DNA of 27,063 nucleotides from a virus: IMG/VR virus record IMGVR_UViG_3300007345_000208, positions 1-27,063 of that record, one strand, 5' to 3'. The first letter of the stretch is position 1. Every line of letters starts with the position of its first letter. Shown piece after piece: positions 17,201 to 21,203 of this stretch. A program made the translations under genes and the position numbers. The notes under the pieces are model-generated. The model saw only the letters and a program-made list of their open reading frames with translations, did no database searches and was not told the DNA's origin.

Positions 17201-17362
17201 TCAAACTACTATGGCAATTTTAGTTGGGGTAAAGTTGTTCTTTCAAAACCTCTAGAAAATGGTTCATTTAATTCATATACATTTAGAGGTGTTGGTGGAA
17301 TATCAACCTCGGCATTTGTAAACAGAACCGCTCCGCTGAAGTATTTAAACTATACTAGCTAA
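5216..17362 (+). CDS. Giant (4048 aa) gp7-like baseplate wedge/structural protein
   Basis: One unbroken frame makes a giant, acidic, beta-rich protein with no signal peptide. Residues about 1-240 look like the conserved core of T4 gp7: LPNFIAEDSPLLVEFLKQYY, LFLKEFLQKIKRQFIPGFS, and DFYTSKGTDKSFKILFGALY followed by GENVEV (about 201-226). T4 gp7 has a similar segment near its C-terminus, as I recall it. The rest is modular. H-x(3)-TG-(D/E) units occur near residues 602, 948, 1687, 1796, 1851 and 2991. There are at least 14 G-x-(G/N/D)-Y beta units, many VGIGTT motifs, a YHYH-type domain (about 1200-1375) and a duplicated domain (about 2689-2923). The C-terminus ends near NRTAPLKYLNY. T4 gp7 is about 1030 aa, so this is roughly four times larger. 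Position after gp6 supports the wedge role; fibre or adhesin functions of the long tail are inference. Confidence 0.8.
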   Translation: MSETRVKVQSIVENQLPNFIAEDSPLLVEFLKQYYVSQEYQSAPADIIQNIDKYLKLEENSSTVEFTYLSEDVESYSTSINVYPGNSATGSLFTEGFPDKYGLLLIDNEIITYEYKTRFTFVNCKRGFSGVTSYSKTNEPDELKFESSIAESHTKNTKVYNLSALFLKEFLQKIKRQFIPGFSDRSLDSDLNQRSFISNAKDFYTSKGTDKSFKILFGALYGENVEVIKPRDYLFRPSDAGYRITKDLVVEAISGNPLELLNKTLYQDEYSDYNIDNSYASITDVKKIFLGGKEYYQLGFDADYNKDLILEGSLYGNFSLHPKTIVVSNVSAGSTVIDVDSTIGFPASGTLISTFSNGSESTLTYSGKSVTQFYNVSGASSDISPETEIRLDVYAYGYAGVSTDSPIKVRIGSVLNEVVIPNDTYLFSKDDTAKIKTLGISSESVRRNNWVYNIANTYKVEFFALRDSSNYTYDLTTFDSHNFRVGDRIKITGTDSVSNDSTIVDVLSDKRISVRGQGQLNTDLTYTIDRYITKPNSTAYSYLNNNTANVQNVYTNYSDEVLVASPSLPSYYNQLINPYNKKVTVSGSFSGEVLQITSGTDHGFYTGDKIYYSPLKVASNFADDDIVSKFPELVEGLYYAKRVSATSISLAKSPSNLANGEYISVSGIVTSNTFEYYDFANKIIQPQNILREIKEPTNKSANYETKPGKTGILVNGVEILNYKSSETLFYGQINNIDVTAQGSGYDVINPPSLDISDSQGIGATGICAVNGTLQRIEIIDGGFDYVNKPTVTITGGNGVNASAEVSTISVDHNAFFNAESTSTNVNLFTDTIGFSTYHKFRDYERVIYLPDNQKAISGLTTESAYYVSVIDGFNIKLHAKQSEAISGINTVNLNDYGTGIHRFKSATKKEIISEIVVTNSGTGYQNKQRTTQISGVSTSLNTINIESHGYFTGEELTYSTSGTVISGLNTSSTYLVKKIDEDSFRLAPVGLGTTAKTEFLDSERFVEFSSAGTGIHSFNYPEISVRIVGNIGVSTLSGQDFSAKVQPIFRGSIDSVHLTSKGTNYGSEEIINYNRQPIYDFRSGNGAELLVIVNSGGGIQEVLVTRPGSGYNSPPNLVISGKGNYAKLTPIIKNGELVEVKVIKSGIGYDDTTSVDVISAGENCRLFASIQKWTVNLFQKYFNTITPDDGIVTTSDRDSYGLQYCHLYAPRNLRRSLYSKSQSGDTKVIRDLILYGITDLREVNNEEVSSAYHSPIIGWAYDGNPIYGPYGYSTPTGGTSKSLKSGYELVTKPNRPSLTYFPQGFFNEDYEFKGNGDLDEHNGRFCVTPDFPNGVYAYFSTISTENVDTDGPFKGYKRPVFPYFVGTKYYSQPIDFNFSTYSNQDDYSFDGFNWFRNTTNYNLKGANSSYNYVFNPDKVKNQTVNINYASSGKVESIGILTGGTNYNVNDRLLFDNSDTGGNNASAKVEKVFGKDVTAVSVATTSFSSVEFATLDGSNTVIGFATSPHGLKNLELISLSGFNTYFSSLAGSYTLGIRTDNFVTALGISTIGVTGLTTYFYLSGILEYPYIRENDILGIGTQEKVKVLNVDSPAGRIRVLREYDSTVSSAYSATTVLYEDPRKFKVNTGFKTDYAYATNKEIYFEPKESIGIGTIASVGIGTTVVFSLPGVGLTQVFVPYQSIYLPNHNLKTGEKVHYSTNGGTPVSVFNGNSSFSLPQGQDLYVAKISNNLVGLSTVKVGLGTTGSFVGIGTTNSTGLLFFENFGVGDYHSITTKRQSIIGEISKNIVTVATASTHGLNTGDNIEFVSKPKNQETITVSYNDTNRRSVFNPKSFDAIDVDVSEDTIYIENHNLNTGDKIIHTSTSPSGGLLDEKIYYVLYYTKDKIRLCNTLYDLSLNIPNYIGITSSSDGILYSINPQLNLYKNKTIKFDLSDPSLSYLNGSTLYSAFQLNFYSDSQYHYKFDGTGISNNFEVIRTGRVGIDTTASVSLVLNDSFPQTFYYKLETVNNDFIEDVKKEIIIDKDVFNNNQINLIDSVYSGLHRVSGVGSTTSFTFNLTDYPEENSYNQDTANLYYETTSPTAYGPISKVSVISGGSNYEFTPGISSVTTNYGSGAIFESQSNSIGKIVTNQIENIGFDYPTDLTLSPTLNLPEILNVEPLTSFKSIGITSAGKNYLTSPGLVVIDGFSKKIVSDVDLRYDLGATQVRILKNTYGMYNTTPTIIPIYNSNGVGINSITYNPTTKDVVVGFNTGFSDTFPFAVGDEVLIENTSVGIGSTARGFNSSEYDYKLFTLTEVNPALGGNTGSITYNLSNYLTTNEFPGIFDASNSFGRVVNKNDFPVFDIKLKKNDFFVGETVYSQTGIGIVESWNNKIEYLKVSTDSDLLIGEIVTGQSSNTRGVIKKKIDFDSFIKLAPSSKVNKGWIYDTGFLNNNVQRIADNNYYQYFSYSLKSRIPYENWNEPVQSLNHTSGFLKFSDLIIENQDGDRNSATPFTQDSVADIVVDLVGSGNINCVYTFDLATEKTTNIGTRLVSDEVILQNRVLTDYFESIGNRVLIIDDISDKFNSKARPTRFSTIDQFELDSARTKKYFTFVRDKRFTLERQIMVVSLLHDNVNGYLNQYGRVETYSDLGSFDFNITSTLGQLNFYPIKYRINDYDISYISHDLKDSVSGIGQSSLGNVVNINSTQTTFASGSSSAGTIVSIADTYRSAKVLVEIGGVDGSYYEFDEINLLQDGTNVDIVEYGQLTDHITTNPYGVPGLGTYIPYIDGSNIKIDFKPNAALGVGVTINTLVVSIASSTSASVGVGTEELKTGYVSSGIASITASGSPAETVITEYPNDSSCAYYIVSVEDTTNQRYQMSEVVVIDDGTDVSMTEYGIIQSHTSLGNVGAAISTNGTQLTFTPEPSIDVQVRVFQNALRLVEDENSVSNTSINLNNAEIVSSYGNYDGTETSVIRSFDLTHNQNPIFLRYFNGSSSDIIDTSTDSILIPDHYFVTGEKVRYSYAGAGTTQAIGIAATVVTGIGLTDKLPSTVYVVKVDESTIKLAENASNALKETPVVFDITSVGIGTSHSLIATNQNAKGLIAIDNYIQSPIVGTSITTSLGKNVTIVDTRLTFTGITSFFSGNLIQINDEIMKIDTVGIGSTNIVLVNRSWMGTGLSTHSSGDLIRIIDGNYNIIDNTIHFAEAPHGLTPIGSVTNPPNERDWVGIATHSTFQGRTFMRSGVTDTTQETYESNYIFDGISNQFNGIDKTFTLTVDDQNVAGFSTNNAVILINGVFQGPQGEQAELEDYTLIESAGISSIRFVGTASSVGYDVNNANVPVGGVIVSVGSSTGFGLQPLVSAGGTAVVSAAGTISAISIGNSGSGYRIGIQTVVNVGVQTTSTGTPNIEFIGTASVSNGHIIGVAITNPGFGYTTTNPPIVVFDDPLSYSNIPLIYSSSSYQGTGTEAKIDVVVGQGSSVIDFTIKNTGYGYGQGEILTVEIGGNTGIPTDTTKPYEQFQVTVDRTYNDLFSGWVLGQLEVLDSFEDLFDGTTKKFPLKLGGNLVTIRSTKGSNIDIKSTLLIFVNDILQKPGEAYYFEGGSVVEFSEAPKEGDFVKVLFYKGSGDIDVIFRDVLETIKVGDEITLNYEPGFGQGLGLQEESRVVTGINTTDSLETNPYSGPGITTDDTLARPLKWCRQTSDKIINGRIVGKDRIHYEPLINPSSYLISSVGVGSTTIYVDNIKPFFDAQNEGTSLDFQNKVTFISQDSLVAASATAIVSTTGSVTSIDVTEGGYGYSSTPLVTIQTPVGIGTTQKATATATLTSGSVATISVVSAGTGYTNTNPPAVLIEPPTLLSEVADTINYSGDSGIIVGVGTTAQETIFDLFIPTDSFLRDNTLVDPAITVSGISTGDFFVVYNSNIGSASTSIDSFNSSNEIIGIGTQFLDNVYQVSSCSDVQVNVIGVGTTSVRRVYVRTGISTIDFSSTTITFDSTVYDFSSIGIGAGAGTFLGITTSNYYGNFSWGKVVLSKPLENGSFNSYTFRGVGGISTSAFVNRTAPLKYLNYTS
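8810..9340 (+). other. YHYH-type domain inside the giant baseplate protein
   Basis: Residues about 1200-1375 of the giant contain, in family order, QYCHLYAP, then YHSPIIGWAYDGNPIYGPYG (from Y1252), then LDEHNGRFCVTPDFPNGVYA (from L1318) and finally VFPYFVGTKYY. These fit the YHYH protein family signature, in which an SPxxGxAxDGxPIYGPYG block is followed by LDxxNGRxxxTPxxPxGxYHY and FPYxxG. Here the second YHYH tetrad is YAYF, so some of the namesake histidines are lost. Confidence 0.7.
13280..13985 (+). repeat. Diverged tandem duplication of a ~115-aa domain in the giant
   Basis: Two adjacent segments of the giant, residues about 2689-2808 and 2811-2923, share the same layout. In copy 1, SAKVLVEIGGVDGSYYEFDE is followed by INLLQDGTNVDIVEYGQLTD, then IKIDFKPNAALGVGVTINTL. 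In copy 2, AYYIVSVEDTTNQRYQMSEV is followed by VVIDDGTDVSMTEYGIIQSH, then LTFTPEPSIDVQVRVFQNAL. Shared positions include the DGT-V---EYG core. The duplication is diverged at DNA level, so it is old. Confidence 0.7.
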
Positions 17363-17372
17363 TGTTTTTTAA

Positions 17373-17380
17373 AATAAATA
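17373..17380 (+). promoter_or_regulatory. T4-type late promoter (AATAAATA) for the fibre gene
   Basis: AATAAATA lies in the 37-base gap after the giant gene, 19 bases before ATG 17400. Motif and spacing match the site before gp25, so the fibre-like gene can be transcribed independently late in infection. No good Shine-Dalgarno sequence is visible in the leader. Confidence 0.65.
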
Positions 17381-17399
17381 AAAGAAAACGTAAGTTACG

Positions 17400-19595
17400 A
17401 TGTCAAGAGTAGCAATAAACACCGGATCAGTTGGAAATGACGGAACTGGTGATAGTTTAAGAACTGCTGGTGGTATTATTAATGATAATTTTGCAGAAAT
17501 TTATAGTCAGTTTGGCGATGGTACAAATTTAACACCAACTTGGGATAAAACTGCGGCTGGTGTTAATACAACTTCTAATGTTGGAATTGGAACAACAAAT
17601 CCAAGATTTGCTCTTGAGGTTGGTTCTGTTGGGTCATCAGGAACTTCCTTGTTTGTCAATGGCAATGCAAGAGTTACTGGTATTTTAACTGTAGGTTCTT
17701 CTTCTATTATATTGGATGGAAATACAAATAAAATACTTGTAGGATCTGGAATTTCTTTTGATGGAAACACTGGTGTAATCAGCGCAACTGCTTTCTATGC
17801 TGGTGGTTCAATTGTATCTGCTGGTGGAGAATCCTATTGGGATCAAACAGAAGTAGGTATTCATACACTTTCTAATGTTGGTATAGGAACAACAAATCCA
17901 ACAAGTGCTCTCACAGTAAAAGGAAATACTTCTCTTGAAACTTTAAGTGTTTCTGGTGTTTCTACTTTTAGTGGTGATATAAAATTTTCAGGAACATATG
18001 GAGATAATGGAGCTTTATGGGATGAATCTGAGGGTGCTCTTATATTTAAAGATGGGAGGGAAATAAGATTTGGTGATTATGATGGAAGTGGTGGTGATTT
18101 GAGAATTTATCATGATGCAGGTGGTTCTCATAGTTACATACAAGATACGGGAACTGGTAATCTTAGAATAATTTCTAATGGTGATACTATTGAGTTGTTG
18201 AAAGGTACATCCGAAACTATGGCAAAGTTCAACACTGACGAGTCAGTGGAACTTTACTATGATAACTCTAAGAAATTTGAAACTCTTGGCGCTGGTGTAA
18301 CAGTTACTGGAACTACCTTCACAAATCAGTTAAATGTTTCTGGTATTTCTACATTTTCTGGAAGAATTGTTGGTCCAGTAAGATTTTCTAAAGATGGTTC
18401 TGCGGATGCATCACAAAATGTAGAAATAAACAACGACGGTTCTTATGCATTTTTAAATGTCGGCGGCTCGTCATCATTCTATTTTGATTCTCCAAATACT
18501 AACATAAGAAATACTTTCAGTGGTGGAAGAATTCGTATGGATTCTCCATCGGGAATTGATTTTGAACAGTATGGACTTGGGGGAGCATACAGAGCAAGAT
18601 TTGATGACAACTCAGTAAGTTTATATTCTTCAAATAGTAAAAAATTTGAAACTCTTGGCACTGGTGTAACAGTCACTGGAACTACTTTTACCAACCAGTT
18701 AAGTGTTTCTGGTGTTTCTACCATTAACGGGATTACTGTTAAGGGACCAGGTTCTACTAACGTTTACATTGGGCAGAGTGTAGCAAATTCCGACCTTGGG
18801 GGACAACAAAACACTGCTGTTGGATATTATGCACTTAATAATGCGATAAACTGCAACTTTAATACTGCAGTTGGAACACAAGCTCTATCTAACTTAGGAA
18901 TTAATAATCCATCTACTTCATTTCAAAGAAATACTGCCGTTGGAACTGGAGCTGGACAACAACTCACTTATGCAAATAATAATACATTTATTGGAGATTT
19001 TTGTGGATCTCTTATTACTACTGGAAGTTCAAATACAATTATTGGAAAATATAGTGGAAATCAAAATAATCTAGATATTAGAACTTCATCAAATAATGTT
19101 GTTCTTTCTGATGGTGATGGTAACATTAGACTTTATGCAAATTCCAGTGGCAATATCGGAATAGGAACCACAAATCCAACGGCTGACGTTACAACATCAA
19201 ATACCAATGTTCTCGCAGTTGGCATAGTTACTGCAAATACTTTTTATGGAGATGTATCAAATGCTGCAGTAGGTAGATGGATTCTAGGTGCTAATGGAAC
19301 ATCTGATTATACATTTACTGGAATTGGATTTACACAAACCACAAATGATCCAGTTTTATATCTCGCAAGAGGTATGGTATATGAGTTTGTAAATAACTCT
19401 GGAGGTGCTCATCCTTTTGAAATTCGCGTTTCTAATGGTGGAGCAGCATATAGTGATGGCGTCACTAATAATGCAGCAGCAACGGGCGTCATAAGATTTG
19501 AAATTCCTTTCAATGCTCCAAACACATTATATTATCAATGTACAGCTCATTCGGGAATGGGAAATACAATTAGTGTTTATCCTAACACTATCTAA
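17400..19595 (+). CDS. Tail-fibre-like structural protein with C-terminal cupredoxin-like domain
   Basis: The 731-aa protein opens with AINTGSVGNDGTGDSLRTAG and IINDNFAEIYSQF, an attachment motif common at the N-terminus of T4-like fibres. It continues with beta-rich fibre repeats built from VGIGTTNP and VSGxSTFSG segments, a LRIYHDAGGSHSYIQDTGTG block, and an 80-base intragenic duplication. About residues 470-565 carry NTAVG-(x)-AL / NTxIG-(x)-G repeats that resemble trimeric beta-helix heads (YadA type). SSNNVVLSDGDGNIRLYANS and SGNIGIGTTNP follow. The last ~100 residues form a cupredoxin-like domain with His671, Cys714, His717 and Met720. The protein is probably a trimeric fibre or baseplate spike that contacts the host. 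It lies between the gp7-like gene and gp8, which are neighbours in T4, and has its own late promoter. Confidence 0.78.
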   Translation: MSRVAINTGSVGNDGTGDSLRTAGGIINDNFAEIYSQFGDGTNLTPTWDKTAAGVNTTSNVGIGTTNPRFALEVGSVGSSGTSLFVNGNARVTGILTVGSSSIILDGNTNKILVGSGISFDGNTGVISATAFYAGGSIVSAGGESYWDQTEVGIHTLSNVGIGTTNPTSALTVKGNTSLETLSVSGVSTFSGDIKFSGTYGDNGALWDESEGALIFKDGREIRFGDYDGSGGDLRIYHDAGGSHSYIQDTGTGNLRIISNGDTIELLKGTSETMAKFNTDESVELYYDNSKKFETLGAGVTVTGTTFTNQLNVSGISTFSGRIVGPVRFSKDGSADASQNVEINNDGSYAFLNVGGSSSFYFDSPNTNIRNTFSGGRIRMDSPSGIDFEQYGLGGAYRARFDDNSVSLYSSNSKKFETLGTGVTVTGTTFTNQLSVSGVSTINGITVKGPGSTNVYIGQSVANSDLGGQQNTAVGYYALNNAINCNFNTAVGTQALSNLGINNPSTSFQRNTAVGTGAGQQLTYANNNTFIGDFCGSLITTGSSNTIIGKYSGNQNNLDIRTSSNNVVLSDGDGNIRLYANSSGNIGIGTTNPTADVTTSNTNVLAVGIVTANTFYGDVSNAAVGRWILGANGTSDYTFTGIGFTQTTNDPVLYLARGMVYEFVNNSGGAHPFEIRVSNGGAAYSDGVTNNAAATGVIRFEIPFNAPNTLYYQCTAHSGMGNTISVYPNTI
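18273..18721 (+). repeat. 80-bp direct repeat within the fibre gene
   Basis: Segments 18273-18352 and 18642-18721 align without gaps over 80 bases with eight mismatches (90% identity), 369 bases apart and in the same frame. Both encode KFETLG-GVTVTGTTFTNQL followed by VSG-ST. A related VSG-STFSG stretch occurs at about 17948. The similarity suggests recent duplication or ongoing recombination of fibre modules. Confidence 0.85.
19287..19595 (+). other. Amicyanin-like cupredoxin domain at the fibre C-terminus
   Basis: Residues about 630-731 read as a small beta-sandwich: DYTFTGIGF, DPVLYLARGMVYEFVNNSGG, then AHPFEIRV, VIRFEIPFNAPNTLYYQCTA, HSGMG and ISVYP. The four possible type-1 copper ligands are all present: His671 in AHPF, and C-x2-H-x2-M at Cys714, His717 and Met720. 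That spacing equals amicyanin's (CTPHPFM) and is near plastocyanin's. Copper binding itself is inferred. Confidence 0.7.
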
Positions 19596-19602
19596 AATAC
19601 TT

Positions 19603-19614
19603 AATAAATAAATA
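19603..19614 (+). promoter_or_regulatory. Tandem T4-type late promoter motifs before gp8
   Basis: Two overlapping AATAAATA matches (19603-19610 and 19607-19614) lie 18 and 14 bases before ATG 19629. Together with the sites at 2879 and 17373 they mark the starts of likely late transcripts. The leader lacks a clear ribosome site. Confidence 0.65.
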
Positions 19615-19628
19615 AAAACTCCCGTCAA

Positions 19629-21197
19629 ATGTCTGCAATAATTACTGATCAACTTCGTATATTAAATGCAAAGAACTTTGTAGCAGGGGTTGCTTTAACT
19701 AGCAACTCTTACTATTCTTTTGTTGGTCTGCCAAATCCAACTGATTATAATACTGACTGGAACACAAGTCCACCATCTCCTGTTGATAATTTTAATCAGG
19801 AAAACAATCATTGGGACACAATGATTGCGATGAAAAAAATATCCAAAACTGATGTTAGACAGGTTGTAAGAAAAACTATTTGGACATCTGGTGTTACTTA
19901 TGATATGTATCGCCACGACATCAGTGCAACAAAGCTATCACAACCATCAAATTCGGTTGATTTATACTCTGCAAACTATTATGTTTTAAACAGTGATTAT
20001 CGAGTTTATATTTGTCTGCAAAATGGAACTTCTCCAGAAAATCCATCCGGAAGACCTTCTCTTGATGAACCAACATTCACTGATTTAGAACCAAGAGAAG
20101 CAGGAACAAGTGGTGATGGTTATATTTGGAAATATCTTTACACAATTAGCCCAAGTGATATTGTAAAGTTTGACTCTACAAACTATATGCCAGTTCCACA
20201 AGACTGGGATACAAGTTCAAGAGAAGCGGCAGTTAGAAATAATGCAGCGTCTAGTGGACAATTAAAAATTGTAACCATCACCAATAGAGGTGTTGGATTA
20301 GGAACAGCAAATAGAACTTATACAAGAGTACCTATTAGGGGTGATGGTTCCGGTGCAGAAGCAACTGTTGTTATTAATAATGACTCTAAAGTCGAAACTG
20401 TAACTGTTTCTAGTGGTGGATCTGGATATACTTTTGGTACGTTAGATCTTGTTGGTGGTAATGTTCCAACAGGCACAACATTACCAGTCTTTAACGTTAT
20501 CATTCCTCCACAAGGTGGTCATGGTGCAGACATTTATAAAGAACTTGGTGCATATAATGTTCTTCTTTATTCTAGAATTGAGAATGATGCAGAAAATCCA
20601 GACTTTATTACTGGAAACCAAATTGCACGAGTTGGCATTGTAGAAAGTCCTTTAAGTAATGGTTCTGATAGTATTCTAACACTTGATAAAGCAAGTGCTG
20701 TTTATGCACTCAAGCTGACAGGTATTGGTTATAGTTCTGTTGTCTTTAATGCAGATACACAAATCACCCAAACTATCGGTGTTGGATCAACTGCTTTTGG
20801 TAGAGTAATTTCTTATGATCAAAGCACAGGTGTTTTGAAATATTGGCAAGATAGGTATCATTGTGGTTTCAATACTAATGGTACGCAAAACGCATCACCA
20901 ACTTACGGATTTGCCTTACATAGATTTACTGCTGATATTGGAGGTGGCGGATCTTTTAACATTCTTGGTGGTAGTGCAACTTTAGCAATCCAAACATCAT
21001 TTGGTAGCGAAAGCAACCCGGGTATCAGTACCGTAATAAATAGTAGGACATACTATTTGGGCCAACAGTTTGTTAAGGGTGTGTCACAACCAGAAGTCCA
21101 AAAGTATTCTGGAAATATCATTTACGTTGATAATAGACCATCAATTACTCGGTCAACAAACCAAAAAGAAGATATTAAAGTCATTTTGCAATTCTAA
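19629..21197 (+). CDS. 8: Baseplate wedge subunit gp8
   Basis: This 522-aa protein has the opening and closing signatures of T4 gp8 relatives. The N-terminus reads ITDQLRILNAKNFVAG and SYYSFVGLPNPTDYNTDWNT, then WDTMIAMKKISKTDVRQVVR. The C-terminus reads SGNIIYVDNRPSITRSTNQK and EDIKVILQF. In between are DGYIWKYLYTISPSDIVKF and a GGSGYTF beta unit like those in the giant. It is longer than T4 gp8 (334 aa), as I recall is usual for cyanophage versions. In the particle gp8 dimers bind the gp7 arm and connect to gp10 and gp25. A late promoter lies just upstream and the stop is six bases from the next start, so gp8 and the following DUF4815 protein are probably co-transcribed. Confidence 0.85.
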   Translation: MSAIITDQLRILNAKNFVAGVALTSNSYYSFVGLPNPTDYNTDWNTSPPSPVDNFNQENNHWDTMIAMKKISKTDVRQVVRKTIWTSGVTYDMYRHDISATKLSQPSNSVDLYSANYYVLNSDYRVYICLQNGTSPENPSGRPSLDEPTFTDLEPREAGTSGDGYIWKYLYTISPSDIVKFDSTNYMPVPQDWDTSSREAAVRNNAASSGQLKIVTITNRGVGLGTANRTYTRVPIRGDGSGAEATVVINNDSKVETVTVSSGGSGYTFGTLDLVGGNVPTGTTLPVFNVIIPPQGGHGADIYKELGAYNVLLYSRIENDAENPDFITGNQIARVGIVESPLSNGSDSILTLDKASAVYALKLTGIGYSSVVFNADTQITQTIGVGSTAFGRVISYDQSTGVLKYWQDRYHCGFNTNGTQNASPTYGFALHRFTADIGGGGSFNILGGSATLAIQTSFGSESNPGISTVINSRTYYLGQQFVKGVSQPEVQKYSGNIIYVDNRPSITRSTNQKEDIKVILQF

Positions 21198-21203
21198 GGA
21201 ATT

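Noticed and set aside
5216-17362. Several genes merged by frameshift errors
   Set aside because: The frame runs 4048 codons with consistent repeat modules and no internal frame change, so a genuine single gene is the simpler reading.
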